64,000 nucleotides of DNA from Brachionus rotundiformis (lineage: Eukaryota; Rotifera; Eurotatoria; Ploima; Brachionidae), in the NCBI GenBank assembly GCA_016802295.1, contig JAESIW010000107.1, positions 46,439 to 110,438 of the forward strand. The letters are read 5' to 3'. A model generated the notes under the pieces. It made no database searches and was not told where the DNA came from. It was given only the letters and a program-made list of their open reading frames with translations. The stretch's first letter is position 1; every line of letters begins with the position of its first letter. Positions 1-12,038 of the stretch are shown piece by piece. Both the position numbers and the translations under genes were made by a program.

Positions 1-1984
1 TCTCAAATTAGCATTCAGTGTTATTTTGATTGAATGGTGCCTTGAATGCAATAACTGTGTACTAACCGACTCGATAAAATACTATTTTTATTTAATAGAA
101 TATTGTATGTTGAATAATCTTAATCATTTTTTTGTATGTAACAAACTTAATTTTTTACTTAATTGTAAAATGGATATTTAATTTTCCATCAGTTTTTATT
201 TCAAATTGTCCATGTGACTTAAACTTTAATTAAATAATACTAATAAAATAATAATAAATGGCTTTGATATCAAGCGATCAAAGTTTGAAACAATCAATCA
301 CTCCATACTTAACACTAGATTCAACGGCAAAATTCGGTCAATTTTTTAAACTTTAAATAAAAAACCACTAAATAGAGACAATGAGTAAAAAACATATATT
401 TATAAAACAAAATAACAGACAATTAAAAGAAGCAGTTAAAGATGGAAAATTGTTTATCCCTTCATTATTTATTGGCATTCAAGATTCCCAAAAGAAGTCA
501 AAATGGTGCTTCTAGTGTTAAAATATTAATTTGATTTTAACAGATTTTGTAAAAAAATCAATAAAATTAATTTAAATATGTCAATGTTTTATTTTTTTAA
601 AATGATTTTATAAAGAATTATTTTTTCTCTTTCAATCTGTAGTTTTTTTAAATAATCATTAGATACAAGTTAAAACAAGTAAATAAGTTTAATAATCTAA
701 AAATAAATATTTTTTTCGTAAATCAATTATTAAACTTCAAAAGGAAAATTTAAATTTTTTTTTAATGATAATTAGGTCTTAGCGTAGCTTAATGGTATGT
801 CATGTTGTTATTTAAATTTCAATCTAATTTTTATGATTGAAAAACTACGAATTTTTCATGTTACACAAGAACTTTGTCTATTTATAAATTTTTTTTGGCC
901 ATAACAGTGATGAAAGTAAATACTCTGCGCCAACTTAATAGCCAAAATTAATTACTAATTAAACAAATTCAAATAAAATAAAGCTGACACTAAATTTTAC
1001 CTTTTTTTCTTTAGAAATAATTTAAATATTTTGTTCACCATTCTAAATTGGGCACTTAATTGCTCAATTTAAAATTTGTTTAACAACATGGCATTTAGTT
1101 TGTTTATAAGAGTAATCAAACTAAATTACGTGATTTGAAATATTTAATTTTGATATGATTGTCAAAATATATATATATACATATATACATAATTTTTTTG
1201 TTAAAATTTTGAGCATATCATAGCTTTTTGGTCCAAATAATTGCTGATAATTAGTGCCATATCCCTTGACATGCAATTAATTTTCTTGATATTATTTAAC
1301 TTAATCTATTAAATTAAATCTTTGCCGTGAGGGCTTATGATATTTAAATGTCAAACGAAAATTATGCTCTAGCCTGCTCACTTGCTGGTAGAATAGGGTC
1401 ATTTTGTTCACACAATTTTGGCTTTTCAGATTAATTTAAAATTTTAATGAGGCATTTTTTTATTATGCATTTAAGCCGTCAATTTGATGCGCTTATAAAA
1501 TTAAAAGCTCACCTATGATACAAAATGATAAAATTGAGTTTGAGTTGAATGCGAAAAATAGCATTATTTTGTTAGAATGGAACATTTCCTCAACACTAAA
1601 TTAATGTCAAAACAATTTTATTTTATTTTTTATATTTAAATTAAAATAAAATAAATTATCTATCAGCTTTGAAATTAACTTTGATAAAACAAATTGCTCT
1701 AATTATTAAAAAAAATATTTTTAGTATAAATTTTAATTTTAATTTAATTACTAATATCAAGAGAACAAAAAAATGAAAGAAAATTAAAACTTTTTATCTT
1801 ATTTATCTCAAAGCTATATAAATATCTATATGGTACATATTCATCGGTCATGTTTGAGAATAAAAATATTTAAAAACTTGAAAGAAAACTTAATGAGTCT
1901 AAAATTAATTTTTATCTGCATAGATCAACATTTAAATAAAATAAATTATTAAAAAATAAAATTTTATTCAAAAAAATAATTTAA
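1..1984. other. AT-rich intergenic stretch, no recognised gene
   Basis: Very AT-rich sequence with an (AT)n tract near 1166-1190. The only open frame I would mention is a 44-codon ATG-to-TAG frame at 381-515 (+) that ends in a Lys/Ser-rich tail. It has no recognised family and no visible promoter, so it may be chance or a last exon. A TRGC-like A-box resemblance near 780-800 has no matching B-box, so I do not call a tRNA. Confidence 0.4.
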
Positions 1985-3106
1985 TTAAATTTGTGCCAAT
2001 CTCTCGACTGATTTAGACGCTTCTTTAAGCTTGAATACCAAATCCTGAAGTTGTTCTACACTGCAAGAAAATTGTATCCTACTCAAATCTGTTTGCCCGG
2101 GTGTCTAAAAGAAACTATTTCAAAAGTTTATCTCATTAGCTTGAAAAATTACTTCTATTTTAAGCTCAATTAGATAAACAGGCTCATTTATTCGCTCTAG
2201 ACTGCTCTCCTTAAAATAAAATACAAAAACTTAATTTTAGATATGCAATTAATTTGTTTACAATTTATTAAAAAGAAAAACTTAATAATAATAATTGATT
2301 GATAAATATTCTATATGTAAAAATATTAAGATAAACAATTTTTATTAATATTCTATATAAGCATTGAATATTTAAATTTAATTAAAAAAAAGTAATCTAA
2401 TAAATTATTCAAGAGATAAAATTAACTTTTTTTTTATTACTTTAAAAAATTTAAAAACTAAATTAGGAGTGCAATTATTTTTTAAGATATAAGAAAAAGA
2501 TAATAAAATTATTTAATACCTTGACTATATAGTCTAATCGCCAATTTACATCTACAATGTGCGGAAATGATGTAGTCGAACTGGCTAAGAAAAGGCGAAT
2601 TATTTCTCGTTTTTCCTTGTTTAATTATTTTAAAGTTTATTTAATATATTAACTATGCACCAAAAATACTTGGTAATATTTGGTAAAAACATTTATTTTT
2701 TCATTATTAAATCCAGAATCTTCTAAAAAAGTACTTAAAGAAAAAGAATGTTATTAATTAGGCTTCAAGACGCTTAATTCACTTACCTAGCTAAAATAGA
2801 GTCAAAATTATGACGAGCCAGCTCTGCAATCAGTGTGTAAAAGGCAGCAGTTACTTCTTTCAATTCAGCATTTGGAATATCAATATTATCTTATTTTAAA
2901 TATGAGTAATTATCTTTACAAAAGATGATCATAGTTTGTATACCTAACATTTTTGTATCCAATTTGGGAACAAGCTTTCCTATCTTTAAATCAACTAGGA
3001 AAGAATCAAAGATAAATTTGATCAAAGATTCGAATGACTGCGTTGACAATAATTCATCATTGGAAGCATATTTTAGAGTAGACAGGTTCTTCGAGCTGAT
3101 TTCCAT
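1985..3106 (-). CDS. COMMD3: COMM domain-containing protein 3
   Basis: Six exons on the minus strand: 3106-2944, 2889-2787, 2733-2670, 2615-2520, 2209-2153 and 2104-1985. All phases close to give about 200 residues, close to the size of human COMMD3 (195). The N-terminal helical part has the STFLEDSGF segment, matching the STYLED motif of COMMD3. The COMM domain begins at VDVNWRLDY (about residues 131-139) and ends with a segment around SVEQLQDLVFKLKEASKS, nearly the same as the vertebrate C-terminus. COMMD3 is a subunit of the Commander (CCC/retriever) complex, which recycles endosomal membrane cargo. Introns of 44-57 bp, plus one of 310 bp, are typical of this window. The ATG at 3106 is the only in-frame start. 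The ATG-proximal exon is the least conserved part. Confidence 0.9.
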
Positions 3107-4618
3107 TCTAAGTCTTGGAGCGACAAATGATCATTAATTTTATTTAAACACTTTTTACTAATTTTATTTACCTCACATGATTTTATTATATTTTTTCAAT
3201 TTTAATAATATTCTATCAGAATAAGGCTAACATAATATATAGCTATTAATTTTTAAAAATTTTAAAAATAAATAACATCCCGTAGACAAAATTATTCTAT
3301 ATTTAAAAAAAAACATTTAATTATTTCAATTAAATTCAAATTTAAGAAGCCTTTTGACAAGAATTCGTTCAAGTGCCAATTTAGCCAGAAAACTTTCAGC
3401 ACAAATAACTAGTTTGAAAAATATGGAATTATGTTTACTGGTTATAGAGGATAAGAGGGAAAAAAGAGATAGAGATAAATTTATTAATGCTAATTTAGTC
3501 ACTTTTTTTGTAAAGTTTAGAGGTAAACCTTGGCAAATAAATAAATTATTTGAATATTTCTAATTAATTAATGGGTCTTTTTTATCTTTATAATTTTTAT
3601 AATTTTTATTCGTCTGTAAATAAAAGCTCTCTTAACACAAAATTTCGTCAGTTTGTCATTTATAACCAAAGCAAAGAGCTGCTTTATGCTGCTATGTGCC
3701 ATATATTTTTCCAACAAAGGTAAAATGTTTTTTTTTAGGAAAAGTCAAGTATTTATTTTAAAAAGGTATTGAATTAATGAGACATCAAGCCCAATTTAGT
3801 CTAATTTTAATTGGGACACTTTGAGTGAGTTAGATAAATAAAAAATGTTTGATGAGATAAGAGCTTGGCAAAATGTGGCTTCAAGTGGCCTTATTTATTG
3901 ACTAGCATCTAGAGCGCATCATGAACACTTGGTCTTTAGGCAGCATAATATTTTTATATAATATCTCTTAGAGCAAATAATTATCATTTTTGTATTTTTT
4001 ATTATTATTTTTATTATTATTATTAATAATAAAGATGTAGTGCTCAACTATGCAATGCTTGTTTGGTCTTTTATAAACAATAGAAAAAACACAATTTGCA
4101 CTTGCAGTCATCAATTTATATCAAGTATACTTGTAATTATATCCAAAGCGGTATTTTAAAATTTAAAAATTATTTTCTTAGATCTGTTTTATTATAATAA
4201 TTTATTTTGCATTCATATTTTTCTAGTTTTCTAAAGCTATTTGCCAAAGCATAATAGCGATGTAGAAATTTAAAAAAATTTAGTCATCGCCAAGTTTTAG
4301 TACACCCATTAGGCATGTAGATAGAGCTTTTGGGCAAATCTGTGCTGTAATTACCAAAACAAAATTTATCTTTTTTTTTTATTTTTTTTTGTTAGAAATA
4401 AATCATGAAAAAATGTAAATAAAATGATATATTTAAAAAGATTAAATTGAATTAAAGCTAGAAGTTATAATAAACAATAAACAAATACTTTTGGTAAAGC
4501 CAAATCCACGAAATCCTTGTTTTTGATTATCAATTAATAATTGTTACTCGTTATTGTTACCTTAAAATACAATATTAGTTTTTGATTGTTTTTCATTTAT
4601 CTGTGGCAAAGCGAAAAC
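3107..4618. other. Intergenic region between COMMD3 and TAO kinase
   Basis: About 1.5 kb between divergent genes, so it should hold both promoters. It contains an (ATT)n microsatellite near 3997-4032. A 69-codon frame at 3354-3563 (+) has a non-ATG start and a Lys/Arg-rich sequence; I do not recognise it. No clear TATA box was picked out. Confidence 0.4.
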
Positions 4619-7600
4619 ATGCCTACGCCGTTTCACATAAGCGGTGGTCTTGGCAATGCGGAAAATCAACCCAGTTCACCAAATGTTAGTGTTCAAATTG
4701 AACGCGATGACCCGTCCAAGCTGTTTGCCGAGCTGACCGAAATCGGTCATGGAAACTTTGGCGCTGTGTACTATGCCAAAAATGTGAAAACAAACCAAGT
4801 GGTCGCCATAAAGATGATGAATTATGGCGGCAAGCAGTCTTCCGAAGTAAAAAATAATTAAAAGCGAATTTTTTTTAATGGTTTATTTTTTTCCCAAGAA
4901 ATGGCTAGAAATTCAGAAAGAACTAAAATTCATAAAAGAGCTTAGACACCCGCATTGCGTGTCCTACAAAGGCTGTTATATCAAGGACCATTATGCGTGG
5001 CTTGTCATGGAATACTGTCTCGGCTCGGCATCGGACTTGCTCGAGGTTCACAAGAAGCCTCTGGCCGAAAGAGAGATTGCCACCATTATGAGAGACAGCT
5101 TGGACGGATTGAGCTATTTGCATTCAAAGGCATACATTCATCGGGACATCAAGGCCGGAAATATTCTCTTGACTGATGATGGAACTGTCAAACTGGCCGA
5201 TTTTGGCTCGGCTTCGTTCTCCAGTCCGGCAAATTCTTTTGTTGGCGTAAGTAGTTTTTTGCTTATATTCTAACTATCGCCAATTAGTTGGCAAACATAA
5301 TGACAAAGTTACTTAGTGACAAAAAATGATGCTAAGAATAAAATTTTATTATTGATGATAAAAAATAAAAAGCTAATTTAGTTTTTTTTGTATTGGTCAA
5401 AATTTTACCATTTCTATTACAGATTATGTTCCAAAATTGATTTTTAATTTAAAATTTTTCAAATAAAAAAAATGAATATTAAAATGAGATAAAAAGAGGT
5501 CTTAAAAAATTTTTAATTTCATTTTGGCAAATTTTTACCAACTTACCTTGCTCTGGTTAAGTTAAAAGTCTAAAAGAATCAAACTAGTTTGTGAAATTAT
5601 GGTTACTATTTTAGTATGTCTGGTTGACGATATTTTATCTTTGGAAAAAATTGAAATTAGCACTAACAAATGACTTTGGCTACCATTGACCAATATTGGA
5701 AAATAAATTTTTAATTTAAATAAAAATAAGCTTTCACAATTTCCAGCTTGGTCAAGTCGAAGCAACATTTTAAATCAAAATTAATGTTTTAAATCAATTA
5801 AGACGCCATATTGGATGTCTCCAGAGGTAATATTGGCAATGGACGAGGGCCAGTATGATACCAAAGTGGACATTTGGTCATTGGGAATCACGTGCATTGA
5901 ATTGGCAGAACGAAAACCTCCACTGTACAATATGAATGCCATGAGCGCGTTATACCATATTGCTCAGAACGATTCGCCAAGTCTTTCAACTCAAGCGGGC
6001 CCAGATGGTAAACAGGAAAGCCAATGGAGTTCCGAATTTAAGGCATTTATTGATCTATGCTTGAAAAAAAGCCCTCAAAATCGACCTGCAGCACACGAGT
6101 TGCTCACCAATGAATTCATTACCAAGTTTAGTAATAGGGCTGCTTTGATCGAATTGATCAGAAAAACCAAAGACATTGTTAGAGATTTAGATAATTTGCA
6201 ATACAGAAAAATGAAGAAGATAATCATGATTGAAAATTCAAATGGCAGCAGGGCTGGTACCAGTGGTGACAGCAGCTTGTTGAGCTCAACTGATAGAATG
6301 GGAAATGAGAGCGGAGCCAGCAGTTTGCTAAACTTGAAAAATGATGGCTCTGAGACCTCGCACAACTCCCATGTTGGTGACGCCAGTTCCCACATGGACG
6401 ACTATGACAACTACGAAATAGATACTGAAGAAAACGAGTCATCCTTGCTCGAAGATCAGTCAAGTCAAGCAAATGATGTGAAAAATTTAATCCAAAGCAC
6501 GCAAGAAATGAGCATGGATCAAAATGGAAATGGTAGAAAAAATTCGTTCAGCAATTTTAGCCGACAAAGAAGCGGAACTTCTAACTCGAACAAGTCGAGT
6601 AGTTCGGCCTCAAAGTTCCTATCGAATAGTTCCATTAACCAAAATACCTCTGCCAATTTTGACCAAATTGAAAACAATTGCTTTTCATCTAAAATTGGAT
6701 CACAAATTTCAAACCAACAACCTGCTCAAAACTTAATGAACAATTCGAGACGTATTTCATACATTTCTAATAATCAAGAGTTTTTTAATTTTGGTGATTC
6801 ACTTAAACGAAGGGTAAGTGCCGACCAATGTCCTATATATAAGAAAATAATTCTTTCCATTTTGATTAGCCATCATTTTATTTAATAATTATAGATAAGT
6901 TGTTTAAATTAAATAAATTTTGCTTTAAAATATTAAATAAGATTTTTAAACCAATATTGCTAAATTGGTAAATTGAATTGGTTACAATTTATTTATGATT
7001 AAGTAATTTAGTACTTTGAGAAGACGATAAAAAAATTTTAAAAATATTTTATTATTATTAATAAAAATCAAATTTTAATTAAAAAAAAATTCTATATACA
7101 TAAATATATAAAAATAATTAACAAATTTAGTTTTATTATTTATCCAAAGCTTAGAAAACCAAGAATAAAATTAATTTAGATATTATCAATTTTGTATTGA
7201 TATTTCGAATAATATTTTTAAGTAAATAAAAGACAGTTTTTTATCTTAGATGTACCAGATTTAACCATACTAATTAACAGGCTTTGAAAACCAGAATTTT
7301 TTGATCAATAAAAAGAAATTTTAGTTCCTAAATTAGTTTTTATTAAAAAAGATAGCGGCGGGAGAAAATGCTCAACAGCCACCTCATCCACTGGGCTTTG
7401 CCACAATCAAAACCACACAAGCAATTGTAAGTGAAGAACAATCTCAGCGCGAGTGCCAGGATGTGATCGAGTTCCAGAACCTTAAGCGGCAGCACGCAAA
7501 ACTTCTGAAGATACTCGAGAACAAATTGGCAGCTGAAATCGAAGAATTGCGCGCCAAGTCCGAGAAAGAACTAAACCAGGAAGTAGCCCAGTTTAGCAAA

Positions 7601-9546
7601 GAGCTGGACAGCTTAAGGACCCGGCAGGCCAAAGAAACTGATGAGCTCAGGCGCTACAAGGCAAACGAAGAAAAGAAATTTATCTGCAATGCCAAAGAAT
7701 CAAATGCCAAAGAGCTAAAGCGGTACATACATGAGCTTGAGGCCGAGTACAAGCGGAACAAAGAAGATGTCAAAAAAGACCTCTCGTCCAAGCACTTGTC
7801 TTCCAAAGAACGGGACGAAAAGCTCAAAATTGCCAAAGAACGTCTTCATTCGGAAGCCAAAATAAAAGAGGACAAGAAGAAAAAACATCTGGACATGAAC
7901 TCAACTGAAGAGTTGTGCCTTCTACAGCGAAAGCACTTGCTGATGACCCATAAACGCGAGCTGGACATGCTCAACCACGAGATAAATGAACAAAAACAAG
8001 GTCTGAACAAGAACCATAACATTCTAGTTAACCAATTGACCAGTTATTATTTGGTAAAGCAGCGTCATCTGGGCATAGTGCAAAAACGAAAGCAGGAGTA
8101 CATGGAAAAAGAGCTGAGTGAAGAAATGACCAATTATAAAAATTACTGCGAAAGGCGTCGCCGAGATTTGAAGAAAAAGCATGCACACGAGACCAAACAA
8201 CTGCCAAGAAACCTAAAGGTAATTGAAATATAACAAAAGATAAAATTAATTTTACATACATAAACAAATGTAAATGTAAATGTAAATAAATTGGTTGATA
8301 ATTCTTTTTTACAAAATTATCTCACTGTTATTTCGGGTAAAATTTTTATATAATAATTTTTTGCTTGGTCACATTTAGTTTTTATGTGTAGGATTTTTAA
8401 TAAGTGTAGACAACAACAAAAAATTAGATTAGTTTTAGATAAAAGTCACGCTTTTACTCACAAATTTAAATTTTAAAAAATATGCTTGCACTCATTTATG
8501 GAAGATAAATTCAAAATTTTTACTAATTGACAATTTAAACAATTGTTTAGTTATCTGTTCAAGATTTGAGAGAATATTTCCTCATTTTAATAGTCAAAAT
8601 TTGTTAAAAAAATTTAATTTTTAGCTCATTAAGAGAAAAATTCTAAATTGTCATAAACTATTATCTTATTATCTATAATTAATAAATATCTTGTCTTAAA
8701 TGGCAATTATTAATACAAAAATTTAACATTAATTTGTTTTGGTTTAAAGTATATTAATTAATAAAATAATAAATCAAATTAAGAAAAAAACTCGTATCTT
8801 GTTTATTTTATAAGCATTTGCATTATTTAAAGGAATTTAATAAACCTCTTTTAGTTTATTTTAGTAAAATTAAAAAATTAAATTAATTTTCGACCATTTA
8901 GCAACAACAAGCAAATATCCGCAAATTGTACAAGCACCAATATAACACTCAGAACAAGCAGTACAAAACTTATATGGAGGAGATAATGGCAAAGACGCCA
9001 AAGGACCAGGTCAAGGAAAAGCTTGAACAAATTAAAGAAGAACAAAATAGGAAATTTAGCCTCCTCTACGAGCACTACAAGACAAACGTTGAAGCGGTGT
9101 ACAATCAGCAAAACTTTAAATTGGACAAAACTCAGCAAATGGAGCAGGATCAGTTGAACGAGGATTTGGAAAAGCAGATGAAACTGTTGTACCAGTCTCA
9201 TGAAAACCGCAAGCAGCAACAAATAGATACTTTTTTAAGAGAAAGTGAACAACTTGAAGCTGAACGAAAGCAAAAGTTTAAAGATTTGGACCTCAAGATT
9301 CTGGGCGAATGTGAAGATTTTGAGAATAACCGCCAGGCCAAATTGGCCAAGTTAAACGCCGAGCATGGCCAACAACTGGAAAGATTTGACAAGGAATGCT
9401 TTGACAAGTACAGCATTTCAATCGGTCACCACCAGTCAAATAATCGCCTAAGTAGATTTAATTTAGGTCTGACCGCAAACAATAGTCCAGTGTCTATTAA
9501 TTCGTACTCGAGTGGTTGTGTAAGTAATGGTCAAGAGAATTGGTAG
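4619..9546 (+). CDS. Tao: TAO (thousand-and-one) Ser/Thr protein kinase
   Basis: Five exons, all joined in phase 0: 4619-4846, 4899-5246, 5803-6813, 7352-8218 and 8902-9519/9546. This gives about 1032 residues against 1001 for human TAOK1. The Ste20-family kinase domain shows the glycine loop GHGNFGAV (43-50), VAIK with catalytic K65, HRDIKAGN (157-164), DFG (177-179) and the TAO signature MEYCLGSASDLLEVHKKPL. After TPYWMSPEV the domain continues to the YRKMKK linker, then a Ser/Asn-rich spacer, then long coiled coils rich in Lys, Glu and Gln, as in TAOK1-3. TAO kinases act upstream of MKK3/6 (p38) and Hippo and on microtubules. ATG 4619 starts MPTPFHIS; an upstream in-frame TTG was not used. 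After codon TGT (9517-9519) there is a strong donor GTAAGT. Read-through gives a stop at 9546 after eight more residues; splicing to an unseen exon is equally possible. Confidence 0.93.
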
Positions 9547-9790
9547 TGTTAAAGATAAATGAGCATATTTAAATTATTAAACGATTAAAAATGAACGATA
9601 TTTTAATTATAAAATTTAATTATATGATGGTATAAAAAATTTGGTATTTTTATTTTTTGATATTTTTTCATTTTTCTTTTTTTGGAAAGAATTTTATTTA
9701 AAAATAAATTTATAAAATCAAAAATTAACTATTATTTATCTATAATTAAGTATATGTTCAGTTATTTCGAGTATTTAATACGACTCGATA
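9370..9790 (+). repeat. TAO kinase 3' end: left arm of an inverted duplication
   Basis: This part of the last TAO kinase exon and its downstream flank recurs in reverse orientation at 17355-17696. The coding match is nearly base for base (SIGHHQSNNRL to SSGC). The match resumes after an indel of about 145 bp (9524-9668 present only here) and runs through the GGAAAGAA and GTTATTTCGAG segments of the 3' flank. It therefore includes non-transcribed or intronic DNA, which argues for a DNA-level duplication rather than a retrocopy. Confidence 0.75.
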
Positions 9791-10196
9791 CCATGCATAC
9801 TTTAATTATCAAGAATAGAAAGAAATAAAAAAAAAAGAAAATTTTTAGAATTTTCTAATTCTTTTTTGATTTCATAGATAATCTACTAGACCACGATTTT
9901 TTACTGTAAAAATGTCTTCAACAATCAAAAAACAAGTTCTCGATCTATATTCGGTACTATTTAAATATTTTTTTTATTTTTCAGACTAGCTAGTTGTTTA
10001 CAAAGTGAGGTATTCTTTTGCTCAAAAAAAAATCGTATTTTCCAATAAGTAATTCCAAAAGTCATAACACATTTTGTTATTATCCAATTGTCTAAGAAAA
10101 AAAATCTTATGTTTTAGATAGATATGTTCAATTTTTTAAGTAACATGTTTTGTCTTTATAAAAAGATAGGTTTTAACAGATACTACATAATAGTTC
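9789..10196 (+). pseudogene. Split relic of a GT8 glycosyltransferase
   Basis: Two short blocks match the intact GT8 gene at 15261-16226. Block 9789-9817 matches the DxD-coding stretch (ACCATG...TTATCAAGAATA) with deletions that destroy the DxD motif. Block 10144-10195 matches the next stretch (TATAAAAAGATAG, then TTTTAA(C/T)AGATACTA). About 325 bp of unrelated AT-rich DNA separates them, whereas they are nearly contiguous in the intact gene. Frame is lost, so this cannot code for an enzyme. It is probably the remains of a duplicated copy interrupted by an insertion. Confidence 0.6.
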
Positions 10197-10435
10197 ATAT
10201 TAATTCATTAAGTTCTTTTTAAACTTTTGAATATATTTTATTTAATTTTTCAATTAATTATTCGTAAATTGAAGAATTTTATATGTTAACGTAAATTTGT
10301 AAATTTACTGGTACTTAAGTAAATCAATAAAACAACTAGTAAAAAAATTTGTTTGATTAATTTCCTGAAAAAATAAAAAATTGAGTAAATTACTGAATTA
10401 ATCAGTAAATTTGAAATTATTTATTTATTTTTACA

Positions 10436-11160
10436 ACTGCCATTAGCCCCGTGACATCTCGAGTTGGCTAAAAGCCCTGCCTTCTTACATGAACAACGAT
10501 TTGTTAAACATCCCCCAGTACAATACACTTAAGTATACCTTGACCACCACCAATTGACAGTTCTTTAACTTCCTGCCTAACGCTCAATTTTTTATCGAGT
10601 CTAACTTCAACTTCAACACTACAATCTTTGACTAAATCAAAACTATGGCAGAGCAACATAATCTCCAATTGAAACTTCTCGAACGTACCTTTTACTTCTA
10701 GTGCACATAGTCTCTGCTTGAAACCTTGATTTGTGCGAACAGTATTTCTAATAATAAAGTATCTGCCTTTCGCATTATTTCGGCAATAGGTTGTTCATCT
10801 TGAGGTGGTGGTGGAGTAACAAGCTCGCCAAGCTCGATTCGGCCGGGTTAAAAACATCTTCTGGTAAATCGACATTGTCTTTTTCGGGTAAATTTAAACA
10901 CAGATCCGCTTCAGGTCCGTCATAGCCGACAGTTTCAAATAGTTGCTTCGCATTGTAAAGTTTTGTTCAATCCCAAATTATGCCTTATAAGGGGTACATT
11001 TTATGCCAGAGTGATGTGAATGGCTCTTACGAAGTTGGACAAATTTTAATCCTGTTATCCTTGTGTACTTTGTGGATTTGTTTTCTAGCTTCCGTTGTAT
11101 CCTCTCTTGATCAACGTCCAGTAGTGGAGCGGTATCGCTCACCGTTGTGAAAAATGTACA
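10436..11160 (-). pseudogene. Decayed KRBA2-like transposon integrase C-terminus
   Basis: This is a GC-richer island in AT-rich DNA. Minus-strand frames, broken by many stops and frameshifts, read in order: a piece with VHFSQR and SDTAPLLDVDQERIQRKLEN, then TNQGFKQRLCALEVKGTFEK, then LSVRQEVKELSIGGGQG, and finally a cysteine-rich tail with CTGGCLTNRCSCKKAGLL followed by NSRCHGANGS. The last two elements resemble the C-terminus of KRAB-A-domain-2-like/SCAND3-like proteins, integrase-type transposon proteins common in invertebrates. No integrase DDE core remains. The family assignment is from memory of the Cys pattern. Confidence 0.55.
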
Positions 11161-11600
11161 AAGAAAAACAAGAGATTTTTAAATTAAAATAAAATTATTT
11201 TTTTATTTGTTTATTTACTGAAAATTTTTTGGTAATTTACTAAAACCATTTTTTATAAAAAAATTGCAAAATTACTAGTACTTTAGGAATTATGTAAATT
11301 TACAAGTAAAAAAACAAAACATAATTATTTTCTCTAAAATTTTACAATTTTCCAAAACATTAGTAAATTTACAAATTTACTGTTACATATATATCATTTA
11401 GTTTTTGATTATAAATGAAAACATTTATTTTCAAAAATAAAAACTTGAATTAAATAATAATCCTAAAAAAAGTTTTTTTTCTAACAAAAAAGTAGTATTT
11501 TTGTTAGTTCACAACGCTTTAATACTGTAACAAAGTTTGTTTTGTTTATGAAGTCGTTTGATCGCGTAAAATGACTAAAATTTATATATCCGTTTAGTAT

Positions 11601-11837
11601 TCAATGTGGACTATCAATGTGTAGTTTTAATATCTTAATGCAATAATGGTCATTTTTACAATCACATGACCAATTATTATCGACACTTGCACATTTATCT
11701 CTACCTTCGCAATAAATATTTTGAATAAATTCGCCTACATGAATCAACATGGAAAATTGAAACGAATAATTTCGGTTTATAGAATCATTAATTCTGTCCA
11801 TGCTCATAATACCGTAAATTGTCGAAACTAAGTACAT
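11601..11837 (-). pseudogene. Unidentified 78-codon open frame beside a hairpin
   Basis: The open frame starts at ATG 11837 and its first codons lie inside the left arm of the inverted repeat at 11814-11958. It has four Cys near the C-terminus (CEGRDKCAS, CDCKNDHYC). I recognise no family. It may be the tail of the degraded gene at 12039-12840, cut off by the hairpin, or chance. Confidence 0.25.
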
Positions 11838-11958
11838 TTAACTAAATCGGATTTTTTAAGTTGTTACATGTAACAAGTACCATCTCCCCCATGTTATAAC
11901 TTACTTGATTTTATTAAAAATCCGATTTAGTTAAATGTACTTAGTTTCGACAATTTAC
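11814..11958. repeat. Long hairpin: 43-45 bp inverted repeat with nested palindrome
   Basis: The left arm at 11814-11858 (starting GTAAATTGTCGAAACTAAG) is matched by its reverse complement at 11914-11958, essentially perfectly apart from the length of one A run. The spacer of about 55 bp contains a second, perfect 16-bp palindrome, TTGTTACATGTAACAA (11860-11876). No coding sequence lies in the spacer. It may be a small foldback/MITE-type element or a recombination-generated inversion. Confidence 0.85.
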
Positions 11959-12038
11959 TGTAAAAATCAATTAAGCAATAATTTCTCCCTTAACACCGGT
12001 AGAAATAAAACAAGTCTCGGTTAAATAGATCAATTTAT

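Noticed and set aside
780..860. tRNA-like A-box (TAGCTTAATGGT)
   Set aside because: No B-box or acceptor stem can be matched nearby.
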